NCBI RefSeq assembly: GCF_004801405.1
Contig: NZ_SSOB01000025.1
Coordinates: 55,812 to 119,811 of the forward strand
Origin: Cohnella fermenti
Lineage (GTDB): Bacteria; Bacillota; Bacilli; Paenibacillales; Paenibacillaceae
Length of the DNA stretch: 64,000 nt
Direction of reading: 5' to 3'
Shown: in pieces, positions 43,244 to 52,064 of the stretch
Position numbering within the stretch: position 1 is the first letter of the stretch
Layout: every line of letters starts with the position of its first letter
Made by a program: the position numbers and the translations under genes
The notes under the pieces: generated by a model
The model's input: the letters and a program-made list of their open reading frames with translations, nothing else
Told to the model about the DNA's origin: nothing
The model's database searches: none

Positions 43244-43771
43244 CTATTCGCTCCAGTATTTCTCGATGATGGCCTCGCGCCCGGAATAAATGCGGGATTC
43301 CTTGTAATGCTTGGGGTTCTTGCGATGATAGTTCTGATGATATTCTTCGGCAGGGTAGAAGACCGAAGCTGCTTCAATCCCCGTGACAATCGGCTTATCG
43401 AAGCGACCGCTCTTGTCCAGACGCTCCCGCGATTCGATCGCGAGCCTGTGTTGTTCCTCGTTATGGTAAAGGATCGCCGCACGGTACTGGCTCTTGCGGT
43501 CGTTGCCCTGGCCGGTCGCATCGGTCGGATCGATCTGCGGCCAATAGAGCTCCAGCAGCTTCTCGTAAGGGAATACGTCGGGATCGAACGTAATTTGCAC
43601 CACTTCGAGATGTCCCGTTTCTCCCGTCAACACTTGCTCATACGTCGGATTCTCCAGCTCGCCGCCCATATAGCCGGAGACGATTCCGTGAATACCGGGT
43701 TGTTCCTCGAAGGGGCTAACCATGCACCAGAAGCATCCCCCGGCGAAAGTCGCTTTTTGCAGCATACTCAT
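43244..43771 (-). CDS. msrA: Peptide-methionine (S)-S-oxide reductase
   Basis: This 175-residue enzyme reduces the S-epimer of methionine sulfoxide using thioredoxin. It has the catalytic motif AGGCFWC (Cys13) close to the start, then SGYMGG and GHLEVVQITFDP, with YWPQIDPT and HQNYHRKNPKHY near the end. All are standard MsrA blocks and the length is normal. It is a single gene without an adjacent msrB. Cys16 replaces the Met of the common GCFWCM only in register; the sequence reads GCFWCMVSPFEE. Confidence 0.96.
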   Translation of the reverse strand: MSMLQKATFAGGCFWCMVSPFEEQPGIHGIVSGYMGGELENPTYEQVLTGETGHLEVVQITFDPDVFPYEKLLELYWPQIDPTDATGQGNDRKSQYRAAILYHNEEQHRLAIESRERLDKSGRFDKPIVTGIEAASVFYPAEEYHQNYHRKNPKHYKESRIYSGREAIIEKYWSE

Positions 43772-43915
43772 TCCTCGTTTCTTGTTGACTGATTCTGGCC
43801 AAGCTTCTGCATATCAACCTTCATTATAGAGTCAGCCTGGAGAAATACAAGCAGAACCAAGGAATTTGATTATGCCCGGCTATAACTAGACCTATTTAGT
43901 TGGGACGGACTGCCC

Positions 43916-44962
43916 TCATGAGGTGTAGTGGCGCCCCAGCCCCAGCTCCGTCAGCAACTGCCGGTAAGCGATCGATGTCCGGTCGGCAGGAATATGCGCT
44001 TCCGCCAGCAGGTCCAGCGGGAGATCCTCGGGGGTCTGGGATTCGACCATATCCGCATCTTCCTGGAACACCTGGAGGTTAAACCGGATGGTCTCCTCCA
44101 CGGGAACGCTCTTATCGAAGTTGCGCGAGATCGGACAGAACAATCGGGTGTACCTCGCCGACACAGGAGATGCGCAATTGAGAATCATCAGCTTGCCGTC
44201 GTTGGGGAAGTGGACCGTCAGCGAAGCGGCGAACGGGGCGAATACCCGGAAGGCGCGCAGCCACATGAATCCTTCCGGAGCCGGATTCTCCTGTCCCTTG
44301 CCATAGTTGCTGACGGTGCTCCAGTAATCGGCCAGCAGCACATTCCCGTCCCTCGTCACCTTATATTGCGGCACCTCCGTATTGTTGCGGTCTCCGAACG
44401 TCGCCGTATGAACGAATGCAAAGTGGGAGACGTCAAGGAAGCCTTCCATCTGACGGCCTGCAGAGCCGGCTATATCGAAGCTGGGCGGCAGAACATTCAT
44501 GTAGTCCGGGTCTTCCCAGCCGGGGAATTCGGGAATCGCGACCTCCGTTCCGGCAATCGATGTCCAGATCAACCCGTATCGCTCTATGGACGGATAGGTG
44601 ATGAGCTTAAGCTTGGGCGAGATCTTCCCGTCGGGATGGGCGGGAACGGACGTGCATACCCCCTCGCAGTTGTATCGGAATCCGTGGTAGGGGCAGACGA
44701 TCTCTTCGTTCTCTACCCAGCCCTTGCTAAGCGGGGCGCCGCGATGGAAGCACATGTCCCGGGCGACGACCACTTGGCCGCGGCTGCGGTAGCACACCAG
44801 CTTGACGTCAAGAAGCTTGACGGCGACAGGCTTATCCTGGATGTCTTCCGCGATCGCCACGGGATACCAATAGGAAGCCAGAACCTGCCAATCCGAAGGG
44901 GAGAAGGTGCAATCGCGCGGAAGTTGAACTTGAGGGGCTGCAGCAGCATGGGAAGCGGTCAT
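43916..44962 (-). CDS. Rieske non-heme iron oxygenase, alpha subunit
   Basis: This 348-residue protein has an N-terminal Rieske [2Fe-2S] domain with CFHRGAPLSKGW and CPYHGF (about 75-100). The catalytic domain carries the mononuclear iron ligands in GFLDVSHFAFVH (about 175-190). It resembles the PaO/VanA-like monooxygenase group. ATG 44962 has AAGGAG before it; in-frame codons up to 45100 do not. It has its own strong promoter downstream of the nitrate reductase genes. The CysJ-like flavoprotein nearby could supply electrons, but that is conjecture; the substrate is unknown. Confidence 0.88.
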   Translation of the reverse strand: MTASHAAAAPQVQLPRDCTFSPSDWQVLASYWYPVAIAEDIQDKPVAVKLLDVKLVCYRSRGQVVVARDMCFHRGAPLSKGWVENEEIVCPYHGFRYNCEGVCTSVPAHPDGKISPKLKLITYPSIERYGLIWTSIAGTEVAIPEFPGWEDPDYMNVLPPSFDIAGSAGRQMEGFLDVSHFAFVHTATFGDRNNTEVPQYKVTRDGNVLLADYWSTVSNYGKGQENPAPEGFMWLRAFRVFAPFAASLTVHFPNDGKLMILNCASPVSARYTRLFCPISRNFDKSVPVEETIRFNLQVFQEDADMVESQTPEDLPLDLLAEAHIPADRTSIAYRQLLTELGLGRHYTS

Positions 44963-45188
44963 TCGAAACACTCCTTCTAAGGTTAGGATGCAACGCAATA
45001 AAACCCCAAGCATAAGAGGCGCGAGATCGATGAGCCTGTCACGTTCTTGAAGTGCAAACGGAAGGGCTCTGATCTTGCGGCCTCTTGTAGCCTGGGGCAA
45101 TTACGGTTGCCTGGTCGAGACGCTCACTCCAATTAATGAGCTTATACAAGAGTTATATGTAATAATATATGACATTCAACTTGAATTG

Positions 45189-45218
45189 ATTATAAGACGG
45201 ACGATTCGCATCTGTCAA
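45189..45218 (-). promoter_or_regulatory. Consensus sigma-A promoter of the Rieske gene
   Basis: On the minus strand: TTGACA (45218-45213), 18 bases and TATAAT (45194-45189). The leader is about 220 bases and contains a symmetric AT-rich element (ATGTCATAT ... ACATAT) at about 45155-45180. Confidence 0.75.
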
Positions 45219-45252
45219 TGTTATATTTTATCACACCATCATCCTTCATCCA

Positions 45253-47076
45253 TCAGTAAACATCGCGCGCGTATCGCTTCGCTTGCATCATGTCCTTGAC
45301 GTAGCGATCCGCGTCCTCGGCACTTCTGCCGCCATGGAGGTGGACGATCTTCTTGAGAGCGGCGTCCACCTCCTTCGCCATGCTGCTCGCATCTCCGCAA
45401 ACATAGAAGTGAGCTCCCTCCTCAAGCCAAGACCAAAGCTCGGCGCCATGCTCAAGCATCCGATGTTGAACGTAAACCTTGGCCGACTGGTCGCGCGAGA
45501 AGGCGGTATCCATACGATGCAGAAGGCCGCTCTTCCTCATGCCTTCGAACTCTTCCTCGAAGTAGAAGTCATGCGCCGCCCGCTGTTCCCCGAAGATAAG
45601 CCAGTTCTTCCCCTTCGCGCCGAGCGCTTGCCGCTCTTGCAGGAAGCCGCGGAAGGGGCCGACGCCGGTGCCCGGGCCTACCATGATCATCGGAGCATCC
45701 GGATTGGCCGGCGGGCGGAAGTGCCCGGCCTTCTGCACGAATATCGCAACCTCGGTATTCTCGGAGACTCGTTCGGCAAGGAATGCGGAGCAGACTCCTT
45801 TTCTTATTTTCCCATGGAAGGGGTAGCGTACGGTCGAGACGGTAATGGACACTTCGTCCGGATTCGCCTTGGAGCTTGAGGAGATGGAGTACAACCGGGG
45901 CTGCAAGGGCTTGAGTGCGGAGATCCATTGTTCGGCGCTTACGGCAAGAGGGAACTCCTGCAGCAGGTCGGCGATCTGGCGTCCCCAGAGCCACTTCTTG
46001 AGCTCCGCTTGATTCTCTTCTCGAAGGAGACGCTCCAGGTTCTCGTTCTTCGTCTGTTCCGCCGCGAATTGAAGGAGGCCGGGGGTAATTCGAGCGATGT
46101 CGAATCGCGTCAGCAGCGCATGGCCGAGCAAGCTCTCCTCATTATTTATTGTTACAGGAGCAGCGGGGTCCAGCTTCAATGCCCCCACAATCTCCTCGAC
46201 CAGCTCGGGGCAATTCGTCGGCCACACGCCTAGCGCATCGCCAACCTCGTATTGCAGTCCGGTATTCCGCAGATTAAATACGTAGTGGCGCGTGTCCTTC
46301 TCCGAGCCGGGGGCGCTTAAGCGGCGAGCGGTCACAAGCTGCGTGCGCAGCGGACGGCTTCGATCATAGACGATCGGAGCGGGCGCGGCAGCGGCTTCGT
46401 CCTTGGAGCTCACCTCGCCGTCGGCGGCGGCCAGCTTCTCCATGACGGCGTTGACCCAAGCTTCCGCACGTTCCTGATAATCCGTATCGCAGTCGACGCG
46501 GTTCCATAACCTGACGGCCCCCAGCTCTTCCAAGCGCTTGTCCAGGTTGCGCCCATGTCCGCAGAACAAGTCATAGCTGGAATCCCCGAAGGCAAGAACG
46601 CCATAGCGCAGATTCGGCAGGCGGGGGAAGCCGTCCGCTTGAAGCGACTGCCAGAACGATTCTCCGTTGTCCGGAGGATCTCCGGCACCGAATGTGCTTG
46701 CCAGAAGCAAGACGTTCTTCTCCGCTTCCAAGTCTTTGACGGCATAGGCATCCATACAGACGACCTTGACATCGAAGCCGCCGTCCTGCAATCGCTTGCC
46801 GCACTCGATCGCAACGCCTTCCGCATTGCCGGTCTGAGATGCCCATAACACGGTCACCTTCACCTTGGGAAGCCGCTCCGCGGTCGCGGCCGTCGTCGGA
46901 GGCACCAAGGTCGCTACCATCGAGCCTGATCCATGAGAACCCGATGTCGCGGCACCATCCGCAAGATAGGTGCGGGAGAACATTCCGGCAAGCATGCCGT
47001 CCAGCCAGAACCGCTTGGAAGGCTCCAGCGGCGCAGTGGGAGGGAGGACGGAACCGGAACCAACGACACAGCGCAA
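45253..47076 (-). CDS. CysJ-like flavoprotein half of a split nitrate reductase fusion
   Basis: This part has a flavodoxin domain (SQTGNAEGVA, ASTFGAGDPPDNGESF, FGDSSYDLFCG), a linker, an FAD domain (PRLYSISSSS) and an NADPH domain (MVGPGTGVGPFRGFLQER, YVCGDASSM). It would pass electrons from NADPH to the nitrate reductase part. No ribosome site precedes the first TTG (47076). The upstream residues PPTAPLEPSKRFWLDGMLAGMFSR read as a linker that continues from the nitrate reductase in another frame. The gene is therefore probably the 3' half of one fused gene broken by a one-base indel near 47036-47060. Confidence 0.85.
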   Translation of the reverse strand: MRCVVGSGSVLPPTAPLEPSKRFWLDGMLAGMFSRTYLADGAATSGSHGSGSMVATLVPPTTAATAERLPKVKVTVLWASQTGNAEGVAIECGKRLQDGGFDVKVVCMDAYAVKDLEAEKNVLLLASTFGAGDPPDNGESFWQSLQADGFPRLPNLRYGVLAFGDSSYDLFCGHGRNLDKRLEELGAVRLWNRVDCDTDYQERAEAWVNAVMEKLAAADGEVSSKDEAAAAPAPIVYDRSRPLRTQLVTARRLSAPGSEKDTRHYVFNLRNTGLQYEVGDALGVWPTNCPELVEEIVGALKLDPAAPVTINNEESLLGHALLTRFDIARITPGLLQFAAEQTKNENLERLLREENQAELKKWLWGRQIADLLQEFPLAVSAEQWISALKPLQPRLYSISSSSKANPDEVSITVSTVRYPFHGKIRKGVCSAFLAERVSENTEVAIFVQKAGHFRPPANPDAPMIMVGPGTGVGPFRGFLQERQALGAKGKNWLIFGEQRAAHDFYFEEEFEGMRKSGLLHRMDTAFSRDQSAKVYVQHRMLEHGAELWSWLEEGAHFYVCGDASSMAKEVDAALKKIVHLHGGRSAEDADRYVKDMMQAKRYARDVY

Positions 47077-49199
47077 TATTTGAATTCGGGCTGGAAGGAG
47101 ATCGGATCGATCGCATCGTTGGTGACGTCGTTAATGGCGAGGTTGGCTCCGAAGACATCATTCCAATGGAACGGAGCGAAGCAATTGCCCGGACGAACCC
47201 GATCCGTAACGACGGCGGGAAGGACGGCATACCCGCGCCGGGACCGGACTTCGACACGGCCCTTGTCTTCAATGCCGAGGGTTGTCGCGTCTTCCGGATG
47301 AATCTCGACGAAGGGGCCGGGGTTCAGCTTGTTCAAGGTCGGAATCTTCCCGGTCTTCGTCATCGTGTGCCATTGATGCTGCAATCTTCCGGTATTCAGC
47401 ACGAATGGGAATCCGGGGTCGGGCATCTCGGCAGGAGGGAGGAAGGGTCTCGCCAGGAAGACGCCCTTCCCGCTTGGCGTCGGGAATACAAGACGCGGGC
47501 GGCTCCCGTCCTCGGCTTCTTTAAGGGATTGACTGATGCCGTCGTTCAGGTAGCGGATCGGGTTGCGATCGTTCGGACTGCTCGGCGCGCAGGGCCACTG
47601 AACGGGAGTTTCCCGGAGACGTTCGTACGAGGCGCCCCGTATGTCGTAGCCTGTCTTGGGATTCCAGGCTTGCTGAAGCTCCCGATACACCTCGGCAGAG
47701 CTCTCATAGGCAAAAGCATCCGAGAACCCCATCTCGCAAGCCACTCTCGCAATGATCTCCCAATCCGGCATCGCCTCGCCCGGCGGGTCCACCGCCTTCT
47801 GCGCCAACGTCAGGTTGCGTTCGGAATTGATCATCACGCCTTCCGCTTCGGACCATAAAGCGCCGGGAAGCATCATGTCGGCGTAGCGATTCGTCTCCGT
47901 ATCGAAGAAGGCGTCCTGCGTCACGACGAACTCGGCTGCCTGCAGGCCCGCTATAACATTCTTGCGGTTAGGAACCGTAGCCACGGGGTTCGTGCAGATG
48001 ATCCAACAAGCTTTGATGTCGCCGGCTTGCATACTCTGGAACATGGATACGGTCCCGGTTCCGACCTCCGTTCGCAGCGATCGGGGAGGGAGATTCCACA
48101 GCCGTTCGATAAACTGGCGCTCTTCCTCAACGAGCACGGAGCGTTGACCGGGCAGTCCCGGTCCCATATACCCCATCTCGCGGCCGCCCATCGCATTCGG
48201 TTGACCGGTGAGCGAGAAGGGCCCGCTGCCCGGTCGGCAGATCTTGCCGGTGGCCAGATACAGATTGCAGATCGCGTTCGTGTGCCACGTTCCATGGGTG
48301 CTCTGATTAAGCCCCATCGTCCAGCAGCTCATCCATTCGGGAGCTTCGCCGATCCATGCCGCGGCCTGCCGAATGTCCGCCTCCGGAATGCCCGTAATCT
48401 CGGCAACCTTATCGGGCGGATAGTCCTCCAGGAAGGCAGACATCGCTTCCCATCCGGAAGTGAACTCTTCGATAAATGCCGAATCCGCATGGCCGTTCTT
48501 CACGATCAGATGAAGCAATCCGTTAAGGAGAGTGAGATCGGTGCCCGGCTTGATCTGCATGAAAAGCGAAGCCTTGTCCGCCGTTGCGTTGCGCCTTGGG
48601 TCAACCACGATTAGCTTGGCTCCGGCTTTGACGCGATCCATCACCCGCAGGAACAGAATCGGATGGCAGTCGGCCATGTTGGCCCCGATGACGAAGATCA
48701 AGTCCGTTCGGTCCATGTCTTGATAAGAGCCCGGAGGTCCGTCGGCGCCAAGCGACAATTTATACCCGCTCCCGGCGCTTGCCATACATAAACGGGAGTT
48801 CGATTCGATGTTGTTGGTTCGAATGAATCCCTTGGCAAGCTTGTTGATCAGATACTGCGCTTCCAACGACATCTGTCCGGATACGTAGAAGGACAGGGCG
48901 TCCGGTCCGTGTTCATCCATAATCGAGCGGAAGCGCTTGGCCGTCTCGCGAATGGCGTCAAGAATGCCGAGCCGGACCGGTTCGCGCCCCCGTGAGAGGC
49001 GCTTGAATGCATATTCCATTCTTCCGGATTCCGCAATCGCCTGCGCGCAAGTGTTCCCTTTGGTGCAGAGTCTGCCGAAGTTCGTCGGATGCTGCTTATC
49101 CCCGGTGACTTTGACGACGCGATTGCCGCTTACCTCAAGAACGATTCCGCAGCCGACCCCGCAATAGGGACATACGCTTCTCACTCTTCTCGACATCAT
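46914..49199 (-). CDS. Assimilatory nitrate reductase catalytic subunit (frameshifted fusion, 5' half)
   Basis: This molybdopterin enzyme reduces nitrate to nitrite in the cytosol. Its N-terminal [4Fe-4S] motif is CPYCGVGC...RLCTKG (about 10-45). The bis-MGD binding body follows, with NRLCMASA-type NSRLCMAS, GANMADCHPI and TGQPNAMGGREMG, and a C-terminal domain ends FQPEFKYCAVSLVPV (about 712). The last 50 or so residues are out-of-frame sequence overlapping the flavoprotein. In many Bacilli this enzyme is one protein with a CysJ-like reductase. No nitrite reductase gene is present here. A weak GGTGA site precedes ATG 49199. Confidence 0.9.
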   Translation of the reverse strand: MMSRRVRSVCPYCGVGCGIVLEVSGNRVVKVTGDKQHPTNFGRLCTKGNTCAQAIAESGRMEYAFKRLSRGREPVRLGILDAIRETAKRFRSIMDEHGPDALSFYVSGQMSLEAQYLINKLAKGFIRTNNIESNSRLCMASAGSGYKLSLGADGPPGSYQDMDRTDLIFVIGANMADCHPILFLRVMDRVKAGAKLIVVDPRRNATADKASLFMQIKPGTDLTLLNGLLHLIVKNGHADSAFIEEFTSGWEAMSAFLEDYPPDKVAEITGIPEADIRQAAAWIGEAPEWMSCWTMGLNQSTHGTWHTNAICNLYLATGKICRPGSGPFSLTGQPNAMGGREMGYMGPGLPGQRSVLVEEERQFIERLWNLPPRSLRTEVGTGTVSMFQSMQAGDIKACWIICTNPVATVPNRKNVIAGLQAAEFVVTQDAFFDTETNRYADMMLPGALWSEAEGVMINSERNLTLAQKAVDPPGEAMPDWEIIARVACEMGFSDAFAYESSAEVYRELQQAWNPKTGYDIRGASYERLRETPVQWPCAPSSPNDRNPIRYLNDGISQSLKEAEDGSRPRLVFPTPSGKGVFLARPFLPPAEMPDPGFPFVLNTGRLQHQWHTMTKTGKIPTLNKLNPGPFVEIHPEDATTLGIEDKGRVEVRSRRGYAVLPAVVTDRVRPGNCFAPFHWNDVFGANLAINDVTNDAIDPISFQPEFKYCAVSLVPVPSSLPLRRWSLPSGSGWTACLPECSPAPILRMVPRHRVLMDQARW

Positions 49200-49232
49200 T
49201 AATCACCACTAAACATCACTAATTATGTTCAA

Positions 49233-49261
49233 AATATATATCGCACTACGATTCATGTCAA
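49233..49261 (-). promoter_or_regulatory. Sigma-A promoter of the nitrate reductase gene, with an inverted repeat
   Basis: On the minus strand: TTGACA (49261-49256), 17 bases and TATATT (49238-49233). The -35 is part of a wider inverted repeat (TCATGTCAAT ... ATTAACATGA, about 49252-49292) that could be the operator of the divergent MarR regulator. Confidence 0.7.
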
Positions 49262-49433
49262 TACATTTACGTCAATTAACATGACATAAAATGATGTAAT
49301 CGGTTGCAAATAGAGGTGTGTCGTTTTTATCGAGTTATATAAGGTGACATTAGGCGTGGCGGCGAGAAATCATTGTTCCATTCGGTCAGATACGTTACAT
49401 TAAAGGTATTCTAGGTTAGAGAGGGATGGAGTT

Positions 49434-49850
49434 ATGGATTCGGGGAACCTTCCCAAAGAAGTGTATGAGCAGCTTGCCTGGTTTCGCTATCGCATTCGTA
49501 AATTCATTCGGTTCAGCGAAGAGGCGGCACGAGCCAAAGGACTGACTCCTCAATACCATCAGCTTATGCTGTCGATCATGGGATTCCCGGGACGGGAGCA
49601 CGCCACTCCCAAAGAGCTGGCAGAGCGGCTGCAAATTACTCCGCATGCCTGCGGAGAGCTTATCAAACGATGCGAGGACATTCAGATGATTCAGCGCTTC
49701 CCGAATCCGGACGACAAGCGGAGCGTGTACGTTCGATTGACGCAGCAGGGGAAGAAGCTTCTTGAAGAGCTGTCCGAGATCCACAAAGACGAACTCACGC
49801 GCGCCGGATTGCTGACTTTCCACAACGATTGGCGGTTGCAGGAGCTATAA
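49434..49850 (+). CDS. MarR family transcriptional regulator
   Basis: This 138-residue winged-helix protein has the block HATPKELAERLQITPHACGELIKRCEDIQMIQRFPNPDDKRSVYVRLTQQGKKLL (about 57-112). It is divergent from the nitrate reductase gene over 234 bases containing symmetric ATGTCA elements, so it may regulate it. ATG 49434 follows GAGAGGGATGGAG. It is shorter at the C-terminus than typical members but has both dimer helices. Confidence 0.88.
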   Translation: MDSGNLPKEVYEQLAWFRYRIRKFIRFSEEAARAKGLTPQYHQLMLSIMGFPGREHATPKELAERLQITPHACGELIKRCEDIQMIQRFPNPDDKRSVYVRLTQQGKKLLEELSEIHKDELTRAGLLTFHNDWRLQEL

Positions 49851-49891
49851 ACCGACTTTAAAACAAACATTGATTACGAGGAGACACGACC

Positions 49892-50590
49892 ATGCGCATT
49901 CAATTCGCTCAGCACGTTCCCTTCGAAGATCCGGGGGCTATTCTTCAGTGGGCCATAACCAAAGGGCATGAATATGCGATCACTCGCTTCTATGAAGGAG
50001 ATGCGCTGCCCGCGCCGGATTCATGGGATACGCTGATTCTGATGGGCGGGCCGATGAGCATTCATGACGAGCACGAGTATGCCTGGCTAAAGCAAGAGAA
50101 GGAGGTCATCGCTCAAGCCGTCTCGCGCGGGAAGAACGTCGTGGGCTTCTGTCTCGGAGCGCAATTGATCGCCGCGGCGTTGGGAGCGAACGTATACCCG
50201 AATACGCACAAGGAAATCGGTTGGTTTCCCATTCGTTTGACGCCCGAAGGGCTCTCCAGCCTTCATGCGCCCGGACAGGCTTGGCCTGCGGAACTGCCGG
50301 TATTCCACTGGCATGGCGAGACATTCGACCTTCCCGAAGGGGCTGTGTTATTGGCTTCGAGCGCCGCTTGCCAGCACCAGGCGTTCGCCTACGGCAGCTC
50401 TGTGTTCGGCTTCCAATTCCACTTGGAGATGCTGGAGGATAACATTCTCTCCATTATCGAGAACTGCGGCGACGAATTGAAGGAGGCTCCCTATATTCAA
50501 TCCAAGGCGGAGATTCTGAAGACCAGCCGCGAAGAAGTCGATCGGGCGACGGCGGTGTTATACAAGTTTTTAGATAAGCTGGGCGGGTGA
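49892..50590 (+). CDS. Class I glutamine amidotransferase-like protein
   Basis: This 232-residue protein has the GATase-I triad: nucleophile Cys87 in GFCLGAQ, and His177 and Glu179 in GFQFHLEML, with LILMGGPMSIHDE at about 48-60. It has the stand-alone form related to GMP synthase amidotransferase and GguA-like gamma-glutamyl hydrolases. The partner synthetase is not nearby. It follows the MarR gene by 41 bases with a GAGGAGA site, possibly co-transcribed. Confidence 0.9.
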   Translation: MRIQFAQHVPFEDPGAILQWAITKGHEYAITRFYEGDALPAPDSWDTLILMGGPMSIHDEHEYAWLKQEKEVIAQAVSRGKNVVGFCLGAQLIAAALGANVYPNTHKEIGWFPIRLTPEGLSSLHAPGQAWPAELPVFHWHGETFDLPEGAVLLASSAACQHQAFAYGSSVFGFQFHLEMLEDNILSIIENCGDELKEAPYIQSKAEILKTSREEVDRATAVLYKFLDKLGG

Positions 50591-50697
50591 GGCTGTCCAA
50601 GCTGCCAGAGAGGGATGTGGAATGAGCATGTTCGTTTCATAATATGCTGTTTTTCACATACATCTGCCCAAACTGCCCGATATCGTGCTTCGCCAAC

Positions 50698-50728
50698 TTG
50701 ACTTGGAGTTAACTCCATATGGGATAAT
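50698..50728 (+). promoter_or_regulatory. MerR-type promoter of the aldo/keto reductase gene
   Basis: TTGACT (50698-50703) and GATAAT (50723-50728) are 19 bases apart, the long spacer used by MerR activators. The palindrome TGGAGTTAACTCCA (50704-50717) fills the spacer. This is the classical site for MerR regulators of aldo/keto reductases. Confidence 0.85.
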
Positions 50729-50771
50729 ATCGCTGGATACATGGGAACTCAATTGCGAGAGGGATGATGAC

Positions 50772-51764
50772 ATGGAATATGTGAAAATGGGCAATACGGG
50801 CTTGGACGTATCCAGGCTGTGCCTCGGCTGCATGAGCTTCGGAGATGCGAGTCGCTGGACACACCCGTGGATTCTCGACGAGGAACGCAGCCGTCCGATC
50901 ATCAAGAAGGCGCTTGATCTCGGGATTAACTTTTTCGATACGGCCAATGTGTATTCGACCGGCGCGAGCGAGGAGATTGTCGGCAGGGCGTTGAAGGATT
51001 ACGCGAACCGGGATGAGGTCGTCATCGCGACGAAGGTTCACTTCCGCATGCGTCAAGGGCCCAACGGCGCCGGGCTCTCCCGCAAGGCCATCCTGAGCGA
51101 GATCGATAAGAGCTTAAAGCGGCTCGGAACGGATTACGTGGATCTGTACCAAATTCACCGTTGGGACTACGACACGCCCATCGAAGAAACGATGGAAGCC
51201 TTGCACGATGTGGTGAAGGCGGGGAAAGCAAGGTACATAGGGGCTTCCGCGATGTTCGCTTGGCAGTTCCTCAAAGCTCTGCATGTTGCGGAGAAGCATG
51301 GCTGGACTCGGTTCGTGTCCATGCAGAACCATTACAACCTGCAATACCGCGAAGAGGAACGGGAGATGCTCCCGCTCTGCAAGGAAGAGAAGATCGCCGT
51401 CATTCCGTACAGTCCGCTGGCGGCCGGAAGGCTGCTGCGCGATCCGGGGGAGACGACTTCTCGGTATGAGACCGATCAAGCCCAGAGGTCGAAGTACGAT
51501 GCGATGATGACGGCCGATCGACCGATCGCTCAGCGGGTTGCCGCAATCGCGGCGCAGCGCGGAGTCCCGCGCGTTCAAGTCGCGCTGGCCTGGATGCTGC
51601 AGCAGGAGGCCGTCACTTCGCCTATTATCGGCGTGACGAGCTTGTCCCAGCTTGAGGAAGCGGCACCGGCACCGTCCGTCAAGCTGACGCCGGAAGAGAT
51701 CGCATCGCTTGAAGAACCGTATGTGCCGCATCCCGTCGTCGGTGCGTTGCCGGCACGCTCATGA
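50772..51764 (+). CDS. Aldo/keto reductase
   Basis: This 330-residue TIM-barrel NADPH oxidoreductase has catalytic Asp/Tyr in FFDTANVYSTGASEEIVGRAL (about 56-76), Lys in ATKVHF (about 85-90) and His in LYQIHRWDYDTPIEETMEAL (about 125-144). The cofactor part PYSPLAAGRLLR with ITGVTSLSQL-type IIGVTSLSQLEEA comes at the end. ATG 50772 lies after GAGAGGGATGATG; the upstream frame from 50685 would start inside the promoter. The gene is controlled from a MerR-type promoter, while the adjacent MerR gene is truncated. Confidence 0.93.
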   Translation: MEYVKMGNTGLDVSRLCLGCMSFGDASRWTHPWILDEERSRPIIKKALDLGINFFDTANVYSTGASEEIVGRALKDYANRDEVVIATKVHFRMRQGPNGAGLSRKAILSEIDKSLKRLGTDYVDLYQIHRWDYDTPIEETMEALHDVVKAGKARYIGASAMFAWQFLKALHVAEKHGWTRFVSMQNHYNLQYREEEREMLPLCKEEKIAVIPYSPLAAGRLLRDPGETTSRYETDQAQRSKYDAMMTADRPIAQRVAAIAAQRGVPRVQVALAWMLQQEAVTSPIIGVTSLSQLEEAAPAPSVKLTPEEIASLEEPYVPHPVVGALPARS

Positions 51765-51780
51765 CCAAGGGAGGGACGGC

Positions 51781-51921
51781 ATGACGATGACGATCGCGGA
51801 AGTGAGCGAGAAATTCGGGCTTTCCCAAGATACGCTTCGTTATTATGAACGCATCGGATTGATCCCGCCCGTCACCCGAAACAGAAGCGGCAACCGGGAT
51901 TATAACGTTAGCACGCCTTAA
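51781..51921 (+). pseudogene. MerR regulator, N-terminal fragment
   Basis: The 46-codon frame encodes the MerR helix-turn-helix (ITIAEVSEKFGLSQDTLRYYERIGLIPPVTRNRSGNRDY-type) and stops after three foreign residues. The dimerisation helix and effector domain are missing. The ATG has AAGGGAGGG before it. The fragment starts 17 bases after the aldo/keto reductase gene and would be its regulator. Confidence 0.85.
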
Positions 51922-52064
51922 CGATAAAATTGTTCGATATGAGCAAACGATTGTGAGAAAAGAGCAATCGCTGCCCAAGAAAAATGAAGGCTGACTTCAG
52001 ACAGGAGTAACACATCCGCTTCACCTCTAATATGATGAGCCTAGAAATCTAAAGAGGTGAGCCA

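Noticed and set aside
46571..47272. A 233-codon minus-strand frame across the nitrate reductase/flavoprotein junction
   Set aside because: It is the third frame over two well-supported coding parts and shows no domain.
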